27,189 nt of DNA from Priapulus caudatus (taxonomy: Eukaryota > Priapulida > Priapulimorpha > Priapulimorphida > Priapulidae): assembly GCF_000485595.1 (NCBI RefSeq), contig NW_014577639.1, positions 169,534-196,722 of the forward strand, given 5' to 3'. The translations under genes and the position numbers were made by a program. This document shows positions 1-10,144 of the stretch, piece by piece. How positions within the stretch are numbered: the stretch's first letter is position 1; each line of letters starts with the position of its first letter. The notes beneath the pieces are model-generated. The model worked only from the letters and a program-made list of their open reading frames with translations. It ran no database searches and had not been told where the DNA came from.

Positions 1-960
1 TAGGTACCTGTTATGTGCGTGCTGCTCGCGCGCGTATTATAGCTTTTGTTATGTTGCGTGCGTTCTCCTCGCGGGTGTATAAGTACCTGTTATGTCTCCG
101 TGCGTGCTCGCGCGGTATATAGCTTCTCTGTTTATGTGCAGTGCGTGCGTTCTCGCGGGCGTATAGGTACCTGTTATGTGCTGTGCGCTGCTTGCGCGCG
201 CGTATATAGCTTTTGTTATGTGCGTGCGTTTCTCGCGGGTTGTATAAGTACCTGTTATGTCCTTCTCGCTGCGTGCTCGCGCGCGCGTATATAGCTTCTG
301 TTATGTGCGTGCCGTTTCTTCGCGGGCGTAATAGGTACCTGCCATGTGCGTGCGGTGCTCGCGCGCGTATATAGCCTTCTGTTATGTGCGTTTGCGTGCT
401 TCTCGCGGGCGTATAAGGTACCTGTTATGTGCGTGCGTGCTCGCGCGCCGCGTATATAGCTTTTGTTATGTGCGTGGCGTTTCTCGCGGCGTGTATAAGT
501 ACCTGTTATGTGCGTGCGTGCTCGCGCGCGTATATAGCTTCTATTATGTGCGTGCGTTCTCGCGTGCGTATAGGTACCTCTTCTGTGCGTGCGTGCTCGC
601 GCGCGTATAGGTACCTGTTTGTGTGCGTGCGTGCTCGCGGGCGTATTGCTACTGTTATGTGTGTGCGTTCTCGCGGGCGTATAGGTACCTGTTATGTGCG
701 TGCGTGCTCGCGCGCGTATATAGCTATCTGTTATGTGCGTGCATGCGTGCGTTCTCGCGGGGTATAGGTACCTGTTATGGCGTGCGTGCTCGCGCGTATA
801 GGTACCTGTTATGTGCGTGCGTGCTCGCGCGCGTATATAGCTTCTGTTATGTGCGTGCGTGCTCGTGCGCGTATATAGCTATCTGTTATGTGCGTGCGTG
901 CGTGCGTTCTCGCGGGCGTATAGCTATCTGTTATGTGCGTGCGTGCGTGCTCGCGCGCGT
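1..960. repeat. Minisatellite, 37-38 bp monomer in dimeric higher-order units
   Basis: Two related monomers alternate. One begins TATAGGTACCTGTTATG and continues into GTGCGTGCTCGCGCGCG. The other begins TATATAGCTTCTGTTATG and continues into TGCGTTCTCGCGGGCG. GTACC landmarks start near 1, 80, 164, 245, 332, 414, 496, 571, 608, 682, 765 and 799. The usual spacing is therefore about 75-85 bp, with single-monomer steps (37 and 34 bp) at 571-608 and 765-799. The array runs off the left edge and stops near 960. Small indels are commoner in the left half. The short frames that cross it are translations of the repeat. It is not a CRISPR array: there are no unique spacers. Confidence 0.93.
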
Positions 961-1208
961 GAGTTTTGAACTGCTTGTGTACACGTCGCGTTCACTGTAA
1001 GAACGGCCACGTTGAAAATGCGGTTTTTAGAACTCCACGATAAAATGCGTGTTTTTCCATCGTTTCCAACGCGTGTTGGATACGGGCACGTGTCGACTTG
1101 GCCGGATGGGTATTAACCTGCGCCAGTCGGTAAATTTTCACGTCTCTATATCTTCCGTGAACGGAAATATTGCTAAGTTTGTAATTTTTATGGCGGCCAT
1201 TTTGAATC

Positions 1209-1533
1209 CGCCCTTGGATCACATGCATCACGTTGTTGTATGAAATAGTAACCCAAATTACGTCTGTCAGTCAATTTTCAAGTCTGTACGAAGATTATTA
1301 ACCGAGATATAGCTATTTTTTAAGAAATGACGGCGGCCATTTTTTGAATTCTAAGATGGCGCGCCGAAAACGCCCTTGGATCACATGCATCACGCTGTGT
1401 ATGAAATAAGAACCCAAATTTACGTCTGTCAGTCAATTTTCAAGTCTGTACGAAGATTATTAACCGAGATAGGCCTATAGCAATTTTTTAAGAAATGACG
1501 GCGGCCATTTTTAAATTCAAGATGGCGGCCAAA
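1209..1533. repeat. 162-bp tandem duplication
   Basis: A unit starting CGCCCTTGGATCACATGCAT occurs at 1209 and again at 1371 and is nearly identical over about 160 bp. It includes a stretch starting ACGTCTGTCAGTCAATTTTC and a GGCGGCCATTTTT segment. A third partial copy of the GGCGGCCATTTT end lies just upstream at about 1192-1206. Each copy ends in a GGCGGCCAT...ATGGCGGCC inverted motif. I see no coding potential. It may be a fragment of a local satellite or of a dispersed repeat. Confidence 0.85.
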
Positions 1534-1757
1534 GTTGTAGTTGGATCGCGTGTGTCCTGCTTTTAAATGAAAGAGCATACAAAAGTATGCAAGTGTACCA
1601 ATTTTCATACTTTTTTCACAATTTGAACGATTTTTTCCTAATCTACTGTACTATACGGCCGAAACGCCGATAGACCGCGTAGCCCCATCTGGCGGTGGCG
1701 TTTGCAAGTTAATTTACGACGCTAAACCTGATGTTTAGTCTCTTGTGTATGCGCAGA

Positions 1758-1811
1758 AGAAACTCGGAAACTCAGAAACTCAGAAACTCGAAAACTTGGA
1801 AACTCAAAAAG
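1758..1811. repeat. Short 10-bp tandem repeat (GAAACTCAGA-like)
   Basis: About five imperfect copies of a 10-bp unit, AAACTCAGAA, in direct succession. Confidence 0.75.
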
Positions 1812-1859
1812 TCGGATGTCGTTTCAGGTCTTCCATAATGTGTACTGTGCGGTCGAAAT

Positions 1860-2151
1860 TAACCTGTATGATACAGGCGGTTCCGGTTCCGCTTCACTAC
1901 ACTAACCGCCTGTACGCGAGCTCAACCCTGGCGGTTCGCAAGCCTCGTTATCGATTGACCGGTTGTTATGGCTTGAATAACTTGAGAAATGACATCAGGC
2001 AAAAGCCTGCTCGCTGATTGGCTGATTGGCCCGTTACAGCTCTCTGATTGGGCGCAATGATTTCTTGGTTCGCGAAGCGGGCTGAATAATAAGGGGTACA
2101 GGCGGTTAGTATAGTGAAGCGGAACCGGAACCGCCTGTATCATACAGGTTA
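1860..2151. mobile_element. MITE with 56-bp inverted repeats and 9-bp target duplication
   Basis: The terminal inverted repeats are 1860-1915 and 2096-2151. They are identical except for one C/T difference, and the outermost bases are TAACCTGTATGATACAGG. The element is 292 bp and flanked by an exact 9-bp direct repeat GGTCGAAAT (1851-1859 and 2152-2160), which marks the insertion. Each terminus is itself foldable: CCTGTAT-G-ATACAGG at the tip, and ACAGGCGGTT pairing with AACCGCCTGT about 30 bp further in. There is no coding capacity, so it is non-autonomous. A 9-bp duplication with long inverted repeats fits Mutator-like elements best, but no transposase is present to confirm that. Confidence 0.92.
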
Positions 2152-2460
2152 GGTCGAAATAAGAAATATTTTGTCACAAATGACCTGACCCGAAAGAATA
2201 CGTGGCAGAGTTCGCGCATGCGCAGACTGTAACTACGAACTGGCTTATTATAACATGAACTAAGCTTACGCTAAATCAAAACCTAAATACCCTTATACTA
2301 CGCTCTTGTACGCAAGACAAAACAAAAATTATACGAGAATACCAAAGAAGACGGAAGATATCAGTACTGATGCGCTGTCGAGAGCATGCTGACTGGCATT
2401 GCAATGATACGGTGTCTCTATAATTAAGTTTCTCCACCCTTGCGTCGTTCGCAATTTAAG

Positions 2461-2689
2461 GCAGCCGGCTGAAAGGGCATGTAGGATATGTTTACTAGGC
2501 ACTTCTAATTTTAACATATATTTTAAATTTAATTAGGGTCAGGGTTAGGGTTAGGGTCAGGGTTAGGGTTAGGGTTAGGGTTAGGGCACTTTTTAGGGTT
2601 TTTGCATCATTCTTTAATATATCGTAAAATATATGTTAAAATTAGAAGTGCCTAGTAAACATATCCTATCACCCCTTTCAGCCGGCTGC
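2461..2689. mobile_element. MITE carrying a TTAGGG-type core, 9-bp target duplication
   Basis: The inverted repeats 2461-2524 and 2626-2689 match at about 60 of 64 positions, the four mismatches being clustered. The terminus reads GCAGCCGGCTGAAAGGG and contains the palindrome AGCCGGCT. A 9-bp direct repeat CAATTTAAG sits at 2452-2460 and 2690-2698. The 101-bp interior is largely TTAGGG/TCAGGG repeats (about 2534-2586), then TTTTTAGGG and TTTTTGCATCAT. The element is non-autonomous. The termini are unrelated to those of the 1860-2151 element, but the 9-bp duplication is the same length. Confidence 0.92.
2534..2598 (+). repeat. Interstitial telomere-type repeat (TTAGGG)n inside a MITE
   Basis: About eight TTAGGG-like units, with two TCAGGG variants, on the plus strand. 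They lie between the inverted repeats of the 2461-2689 element. Confidence 0.9.
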
Positions 2690-2698
2690 CAATTTAAG

Positions 2699-3865
2699 AC
2701 CCAGGTTCAGCTGGTCACGCACCAAAATGTAGACGCGTAATGCGCACTACACACGTAGAAGTTGTAAAGGACTGCAAGAAAACTAAAGAGAAGAGAAAGA
2801 CGAGGGGGAACGAACGGGTTACTCAAGATCAGAATAAGTAAGAATAACAAGTTTCTCTCAGTGCACTCTACTAGAACAAATTTAGAAGAGTTTAGCTATA
2901 AGGAAACCCCGTATCACGCATTTACAAATCCTCTCAACAAATGACAAAGAAAAATGTCCTGAAAAGAGGTGCGCTCCACTATTTATATGAACTAGCTATA
3001 GCCAACGCCCGCGTCCACGTCACCAATCCCACGATTAGCGCGCCACTCTGGCCAACCGGCCTAACCGAATAAGGTAGAGAAAAGCGTTTCCCATTTCGTC
3101 TGGCGATGCGAATTCGACTCCGGCCATGAGGCAACCGACTCACGGCCACCGTCATTATTTCGGAGCTGCTGTCACACAACTCGAAATCCGGAGATTTTTT
3201 CCCGTGGTCCCACAGCTGGTCGGCACTTCAAAGGCTATCTCGCGTGCTTTGACCCCAACCAGACCGCCTGCATTCATATAACACAGAGGCCTAAAAATAT
3301 ACGCACGTTAACTGCTCGCGATGTAGGGTCGCAGCGAAACTAGTAGCGATGCTGCCAGGTTCTACATAACAAGAATTACAATGCGGTGGGTTTGGTCCAC
3401 TGCTACAAAAACACCACGCAAGAATTACGACAAGACACTCAACAAGGCAACGGGACGGAGCAGCGCGTCAGGTATCGTCCATGTCAAAGTAGGTTGCCGT
3501 CATATTTCAAGTGTATGCCAAGTTGCCAACTACGCACTTCTTCTGCTGCTTCGTCATCTTTTTTTCTTCTTTGGCTTCTCCTCCTTCGTTTTCGTTATCT
3601 TTGGGAGCTTCTCTCATGTGAATGTTATCAACCCCTAGTTGTGTCAACAAACTAAAGCTACATATAAAGTTGTTGACTGTGTTAACTAGAGAACTACGCA
3701 GCCTGGAGGAAAACTGAAGATATATTCAATATCAGCACGTCTGGAAGGTAGTTCTGGCTGAAACAAAAATTTAAAAAAGTTAAAAATTAACAAAAATTCT
3801 ATTCGTCAATAGATGAAGTACAGCTTAACATCTCCGACATGTGAATGATGCTGTCTACGAATAAT
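2699..3865. other. No recognised gene or repeat
   Basis: The stretch is unique-looking, with no conserved protein motif seen. Small open frames exist, for example 3381-3638 on the plus strand, but their second half is only a pyrimidine-rich tract (about 3536-3605) read as leucine and phenylalanine. Confidence 0.6.
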
Positions 3866-3953
3866 GCTCCAGTGGTACAATGGATAAGTCATCGGTCTCC
3901 TAAACCCACTGTGCTTAAACCGCGGATTGTCGGCTCGAGTCCCACCTGGCGGA
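3866..3953 (+). tRNA. tRNA-Arg(CCT)-like sequence with 15-nt intron, partly decayed
   Basis: The sequence follows the tRNA cloverleaf in order. The acceptor strand is GCTCCAG (3866-3872). The D arm has AATGGATAA, matching an A box. The anticodon loop is CTCCTAA with anticodon CCT at 3899-3901. An intron sits at 3903-3917, directly after position 37, the canonical eukaryotic place. The anticodon stem then resumes with ACCG, pairing four of five bases. GGATT is the variable loop, and the T arm has CTCGAGT (B-box-like). A TTTTT run at 3957-3961 would terminate RNA polymerase III. Defects are T54 to C, a C-C mismatch in the T stem, a G-G first acceptor pair and a T-C third acceptor pair. It is therefore more likely a pseudogene or tRNA-derived repeat than a working arginine tRNA. 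The family assignment rests on the resemblance of the arms and variable loop to animal tRNA-Arg-CCT. Confidence 0.75.
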
Positions 3954-4186
3954 ATATTTTTGTCTTTACTTTTTTACTGACTTTTTACTTTCGTACTTAC
4001 TTCTGCCACTTCACCGGTAATTAAAAAAAAAAATTATTTCACTACATTTGAAAGTTTAGTAAAAATCCAGAATAAATTATGGTAGATGATAATAATAGCG
4101 CAAACTGACGGGAAGACTTCACGGAATTCCATGTAGGTTATAGATCAACTATCTTTTAATTATTAAATAAAAATATATTATTATAT

Positions 4187-4285
4187 ATATTATTTTATTT
4201 TATTATTTTTTCTTTCTTTCTTTTATTATTTTTTCTTTCTTTCTTTTTTTATTTTAATGTCGTTTTTCTTTTTTTTTCTTTTTTT
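4187..4285. repeat. AT-rich and CTTT-type simple repeat
   Basis: TATTTTATTTTATTATTTTT passes into TTTCTTTCTTTCTTTT blocks and poly-T. Confidence 0.85.
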
Positions 4286-4294
4286 TTATTGTTT

Positions 4295-4480
4295 GGGATG
4301 GGATGCGATGGGATGGGATGCAATGAGATGGGAGATTGGATTTGATGGCATGGCATGGGATGCGATGTGATTGTGATGGGATGGAATGGCATGGCATGGC
4401 ATGGCATGGGATGGCATGGCATGGCATGGCATGGCATGAGTTGGGATGGGATGGATGGATGGATAGATAGATAGATCGAT
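4295..4480. repeat. GGGAT/GGCAT pentanucleotide array running into GGAT/AGAT tetranucleotides
   Basis: Degenerate GGGATGGGAT and GGCATGGCAT units run from 4295 to about 4450, then GGATGGATGGAT and AGATAGATAGAT to 4477. Minus-strand frames here give only His-Ala-Met-Pro-Cys runs and are not genes. Confidence 0.9.
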
Positions 4481-4532
4481 TTTTTGGTATTTTTCTTTCA
4501 ACCAAGTTGTCACCAACTCAGCGCTTTATTTT

Positions 4533-4559
4533 CCGGGCAACGCCGGGTGTTCTGCTAGT
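4533..4559. repeat. Possible terminus of a dispersed repeat
   Basis: The minus-strand words ACTAGCAGAACACCC and GGCGTTGCCCGG resemble a terminus I recall from many animal dispersed repeats. The match is from memory. The adjoining microsatellite would then be its tail. Confidence 0.3.
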
Positions 4560-4849
4560 CTAATACATATTTGCGAATGTGCCTCTGTTTGTCTGTTCTC
4601 GATGCAAATCAATACGGAGCACTCTAGAAATGTCAAAGACGTTTAGTAGGGGTAAATTTTGGTGCTGAATGTCATGGGCACATTGGATTTCACCTCCGAG
4701 GTTATCTAAGCCAAAAAACGGAAATAAACGAAAAATACACTGGCCCCTGCAGCAACACTAAATAAACGGGCCCCTGCAGAACCACAATGCGCGTTACATT
4801 GCGTTACTATACATGCTAAATTACATACTAAAGATACAGTAGATAAATA

Positions 4850-4888
4850 AATAGATGGATAGATAGAGAGAGATAGATAGATAAATAC

Positions 4889-4919
<31 letters not shown>

Positions 4920-4920
4920 T
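4850..4920. repeat. (GATA)n microsatellite
   Basis: GATAGATAGATA with a few interruptions, ending at the ATGTAATTAATTAATT junction. Confidence 0.92.
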
Positions 4921-5310
4921 GTAATTAATTAATTACCATTGCCTGCTTAAGGGCCCTGGAAGCTGAGGGGTTTTAGATGATCTCTGGTGCAATCTGAACC
5001 TCATTTTGGAGCATTTTTGCACACAATTTATGACCTAAAAACTACTAATCTTCTGCAGATATCAACAAATTACTGATATTTAGGACGATTAAATTTGTGT
5101 AGAAAATTATTGCAGTCTGATTGGCTAATCGGAAGTTTAATACGCGCGATACAAAAGCTTTATGCATAAACACGCGAAAATTTTAGCCCAACGCTAACAT
5201 TTGCGCAATGAATAGACTTGCCGGCTGTAACTAATTCCCGTGGTAAACTCTGGAAGAAAGGAGGGTGCGACCGCACCCATCGCACCCTCCCCCTCTTTCG
5301 GACGGCCATG

Positions 5311-5367
5311 CCACACACACACAGACACACGCACGCACGCGCGCGCGCACACACACACACACACACA
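5311..5367. repeat. (AC)n/(GC)n microsatellite at the LINE 3' end
   Basis: ACACACAC, then GCACGCACGCGCGCGC, then a pure AC run. Read on the LINE's strand it is (TG)n directly after ATGATGATATG, so it probably grew from the retrotransposon's 3' tail. Confidence 0.85.
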
Positions 5368-7438
5368 TATCATCATGATTGGCAATCCCTCGAGTTTGAA
5401 GATGATTGTCTCCCATGGGAAGGCTATGGATGTCTGTGGGTCCTCAGATGACTGACGAAGCCAATCCTGGATCCACATGTCTTGTTACAATGTATGCAGG
5501 TGTTGTTGAGATTGATGAATGGGTCAAGGTGATTCACTCTGTCTGCAGCACGTGCTTTCTGTCGTTCACGATTCTCCATTTCATGCTGCCTCCTTTGGGC
5601 TTCAAAGTGTTGAGAGCCTTCCCATATAGTCTTTCCCCATTGATGGCGATCAAGCGCAACAGTTTCCCAGGTGCTAGGGTCGATGTTACACTTTTTTAGG
5701 TTGGCTTTGAGTACAGCCTTGTAGCGCTTTCTTTGTCCTCCTCTCCTGTGCGTTCGCGTTGTCGCAACTGGGAATATAGGACTTGCTTAGGAAATCTGTG
5801 CCTAGGCATTCGGGTAACATGGCTAGCCCAGCGGAGTTGGTGGGGTATTAACTGTGCTTCGATGCTAGTTGTCTTGGCTTGTAAGAGAATACTAACGTTA
5901 GTGCGCCTGTCTTCCCCAGCCGATTTGGACGTTCTTTCTTAAGCATCTTTGGTGATATTTTTCCAGTATTTTTAGGTGCCTTAATTCTGTATGTGACCCA
6001 AGTTTCAGCTCTATATAGAATGGTGGGGACGACAACTGCTTTATAGACTAGCGGCTTGATATCAGGTCGTATGTTACGGTCATCAAGGACACCACTTCGT
6101 TTCTTGAGGCGACCAAATGCTGCACTAGCGCACTGAAGTCGGTTTTGTATTTCATGGTCAATGTCGGCTGCCTGAGAAAGGTGACTACCAAGGTAAGGAA
6201 AATGTTGAACATTCTCCAGAACCTCGTCATGGATCGGCTTGCTGATGGAGCATATTTGCCTTCCTTGTGTTCAATGTGAGTCCCATTTTCTCGTAGGCTT
6301 CAGTAAAGACGTCTAGAATCTGCGGAAGATCCGCCTCTGAGTGTGCACAAACTACGGCGTCATCAGCATACTGGAGGTCAATAACAGATAACTGAAAGGT
6401 TTTGGATCGAGACTTCAGTCGTTTGAGGTTGAAGAGACTACCGTCCATGCGATAGATTAGGTCTACTCTAGTTGGGAGTTTGTCAGTAGTCAGGTGGAGC
6501 ATGGCAGCAAGAAAGAGTGAGAAAAGTGTTGAGGCAATGACACATCCTTGCTTTACTCCAGTCCTAATTACAATGGGGCTTTGACTGATCCATTGCATAG
6601 GATCATTGCATTCATGTCATTGTGTAGCAGACGGACAATAGTAACAAACTTCTGTGGGCATCCAAATTTCCGAAGGATCTTCCACAAACCTTCACGATTG
6701 ACAGAGTCAAATGCCTTTGTCAAGTCAAAGAAAGCCATATAGAGAGGTTTGTGTTGTTTCCTGCAGTTCTCCTGGAGTTGGCGGGCAGAAAAGATCATGT
6801 CGGTAGTGCTTCTCGATGGTCTGAAGGTACATTGAGATTCTGGTAGTAGAATTTTAGCAAGAGGTAGCAGACGGTTGAGAAGGATTCGTGTGATGATCTT
6901 CCCTGTGGTGGATAGCAGGGCTATTCCACTGTAATTTCCACACTCAATTTTGTCCTCTTTCTTCAAGATTGTGACAATCAGAGCGTCTTTCAGGTCACTT
7001 GACATTTCTTCATCGAGCCAGATCTTGGAGATAAGGGAGTGAAGTTGGGACAGAAGCTCGGCTCCTCCCAATTTGAAGATCTCAGCTGGAATACAGACAT
7101 TCACTGGAGCCTTGTTGTTGCTCACCTGCATGATGGCTTTCCTCATCTCATCAAAAGTTGGGGTAGCTCCTAGCTCATTCTACACAGCATGTTGTGGCAA
7201 GCGGTCAAAGTCTTCCTTATCTATTGTTGATTCTTTATAGATGAGGTCCTCAAAAGGTTCTTTCCACCTAGCGTTTATGGCTTCTTTCTCTTTGATCATT
7301 TCTCGTCCATCTTTAGACCTAAGAGATGTACCTTGCTGGGTGGGGCCACAGATGGCTTTGGTGGCATTGAAGAAGCCGCGCATGTTATGGCATCCACAAT
7401 GCGTTGGATCTCATTAGCCATGTCTTTCCACCATGCAT
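5368..7438 (-). pseudogene. Truncated, frameshifted non-LTR retrotransposon (LINE) reverse transcriptase
   Basis: Read on the minus strand from 7438, there is first a linker with WWKDMANEIQRIVDA and GFFNATKAICGP. The RT domain follows: NNKAPVNVCIPAEIFKLGG (7119 down), GNYSGIALLSTTGKI, and LPESQCTFRPSRSTTDM. Catalytic motif A is FFDLTKAFDSVN (Asp codons at 6726-6724 and 6708-6706). After a frameshift near 6575 come GVKQGC and motif C LQYADDAVV (YADD at 6370-6359). Another break near 6230 leads to QHFPYLGSHLS, a thumb-like segment, YKAVVVPTILYRAETW, and KTTSIEAQLIPHQLRWASHV. A CxxC...H...H zinc-finger-like tail with SRIGFVSHLRTH lies at 5434-5498. The catalytic aspartates survive, but the frame is broken at least four times and the upstream endonuclease is missing, so it cannot encode a working enzyme. 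The copy starts abruptly beside a (TA)n tract and ends at a (TG)n tract. I did not assign a clade. Jockey, RTE and CR1-type families are all possible. Confidence 0.92.
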
Positions 7439-7480
7439 TATATATATATATATAATTATATATAATATATTATATATGGA
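7439..7480. repeat. (TA)n microsatellite at the LINE 5' truncation
   Basis: TATATATATATATAATTATATATAA-type sequence directly abuts the point where the LINE reading stops. Confidence 0.85.
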
Positions 7481-9123
7481 ATAATATAGTAATATTATAC
7501 GCTATATGTGTGCAGTTGTTTACAATATAGTAGGTGCGCGTTCTAACATAATGTATAATTTCTATGTAAAAAAATTGTCAGCTGAATTTTCGTGTAGGCT
7601 ACGGGTCTCGTGGTTTTCTGGAAACACGTGGAAGCCGTGGATGCTAGCAGTTTGAGAAAAGGAGCGGTAGGTCGGTAAAGACGTTAGTTACTACATTACG
7701 AGCAAAAAATTCATTTTTTAAATATAATAAATTTTTGAAACATTTATTAAAATTGCTAAAATTATAATTGATTAAAGAACGTGAGCTGAAACAACACGAG
7801 AATTTATCATCGTCAACGTCGTTTTCATCGGCGTCCTCATCATCGTCACTACAACAACTATGGCTATAACCGCGACTGAGACCGCGAACAGATAGGTTAA
7901 TGTTACGTGATGAAATACTTTCGCAGGTTTTGTGGGAGGTGGACAGGTTATCCCGCATCTTGAGAAGTGGGTTGCGATCTATGACAAGCAAATCTTACCC
8001 CTTCTCTCCCTCGAAACCGATAGATTTCTGGGACATACCGTGTATGACTTCTTACTTGTTTAAAATTCTACTGGGTACTCCTACATAATTTGGGTTTGAA
8101 ATTATGAATAGTAGCAGCAATGTTAAGCTATTATTACTGTATTATATTTATTATGCGTAATATATTATTTTCGTGTTATAAAAATATGAATGAAATAATG
8201 GCGCCTGTCACTCCCGACATCTGACTTACTTCACCTTACTTAAGTACTTTAGAACGGAATCCCGACACCTTTACCGAAGTGGCAAAAGAGTGTCAACGTG
8301 GTAGAGGAATGTTCCGTGTCGACTCTAGAGAAGATAGCGCTGGAGGAGGTAACGCGGGTGGTAAGTAAACCAAGGCTTGAAGCTGTACGAACCTATAATA
8401 AACACGTTATGAGCGAGTTTAAACTATATTATTGTATAAAAAAGAAACAGGCATCTTCACAAACATGTCATTACATTGCATCGAGTGAGCAATGAATTAG
8501 AAATTTAACAACTAATAAAGTGACTATCAATAACACTTGCATAGCTTTTCGTAGCCGTTATCAAATTTTATCTCTTTGTACGAATTCAACGCGGCACTAT
8601 AATTTCTTTTCATGTCGACCTTAATTATAAGATGGTTAAGTAATCTATTCATGTTCAGAACACCAGGTGCGAAGATAAGCATCCATGGAATCACAGGCGA
8701 CCGTGGACGCCCACCTCTATACCGATGACGTTCAGCTGGTATTATTAGATGAAACCAGCGATGAACGATGAACGACAATCCTCGGACTCAACATGAACCC
8801 TTAGAATGAACTACGAATATTGCAAATGTTTAGCGATAGTAACGAACGTGGTATTGACGAATGCTCGAAGATGATTAGCAGATCATGATAATATTTAATA
8901 AATTATTTTTATTTAAATGATGTTGGAATCAGAGCAATCGAAACTGTCTTAAACGTTAAAACAGCCGTAGAAATCTCATGTGTAAACAAGATCAATTCTG
9001 GCGAGCAATCCAGACCATGAGCCACGTTGGAAAGCAGATCCACGCGGAGGCGTGTGATGCTATCGAAAAGATTCTTATACATGATATATACAGTATACTA
9101 CATTTTTAAGCGATCATGTGTCT
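7481..9123. other. No recognised gene
   Basis: Only short frames occur. One on the minus strand (7644-7991) has an acidic Ser/Asp/Glu patch. Another on the minus strand (8527-8778, 83 residues) has a low-similarity Arg/Gly/Pro segment. Neither matches a family I know, and neither has clear splice or promoter context. Confidence 0.55.
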
Positions 9124-9147
9124 TTATTATTATTATTATTATTATTA
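9124..9147. repeat. (TTA)8 microsatellite
   Basis: A pure trinucleotide run. Confidence 0.92.
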
Positions 9148-9701
9148 AAAATATTATAATTGATATCTGAATCAGAGCGCATGAAAGTGAGTCTGATGTT
9201 TAAATACGATGCCGACGTCTCTATGGGCGCTATCTTGCATGGTTGTTATAAACGAGTCGCTTTAAGTTAATAAACGCAGTTACAAAGGTACTTATTTGCT
9301 TATCTGTCATTATTTACCACATTTATGTCACTTAATTATTACTGTTTCTAATCTACAGCGCAATGATTGTACCATGAGTGTATATAAGCATTGTAACGTG
9401 ATGCTGCGGTCAATGAAAAATTGTTAGATCGGATTTTACCATGCACATCTCATCCGGAAATAGGCCTACCCCGGCCCATTTTGAGTGCGCAAATTGGCCA
9501 AAAACAATTGTCTTGGCTGGCGACACGACCAGTAATAGCTCATGACAAGAAATATTTTCGGTATCATGGCACTTGGCTATGGAATCCACTACCCCCCCCC
9601 CCCAACAGCAGCAGAAGGCGTCCATAGGCAGCATGCCTTAATAAGCATTAAACAGAAATTAATTAAAAAAACTCACACTGTTGCGTCGCATACACAACAT
9701 A
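9148..9701. other. No gene seen; C12 homopolymer at 9592-9603
   Basis: The stretch is unique-looking sequence with one C homopolymer. No conserved motif was seen. Confidence 0.6.
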
Positions 9702-10144
9702 CAGGGCCGTAGTGGCCCCCCAAAAAGTGCCACTGCAGAAATATGTAGCCGATGCGGGGGTCTGGGGGTACTCCCCCAGAAACAATTTTAAATGTAGAGC
9801 CTGGAAATGGCATTTCCTGCATTTTCAGACTATGTTGAAAGCACCCAATTCTGATCATTTTAAAAGGTCAATTTGTAAATTTCAAAGAGGAATGTAGCTA
9901 AAGCTGATGTTTTGACTAAAGTAGCTAAAATATATATTATGAGTATGATAACTAATAATACATTATTTACAAAATTGTATATACTATCAGTACATAATTA
10001 TAAAAAATAAGCCTATTTTCAATCTGCATTTATACTTTCACTGTGTACATCTGTATGTTTTGAAGTTTGAATTTGAATAGGCACATTGTCATATTAAATA
10101 CACATTCAAAATCTTAGAGCACTGATATAACACCTCTAATTGAT

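Noticed and set aside
1-960. CRISPR-like or gene-like periodic array
   Set aside because: The repeats are contiguous and diverged and have no unique spacers. The frames are repeat translations.
4249-4516. Three overlapping minus-strand frames with His-Ala-Met-Pro-Cys repeats
   Set aside because: They are produced by the GGCAT/GGGAT array and hold no protein features.
7644-7991. 115-codon minus-strand frame with an acidic patch
   Set aside because: The composition is low-information and no motif, neighbour or splice context supports a gene.
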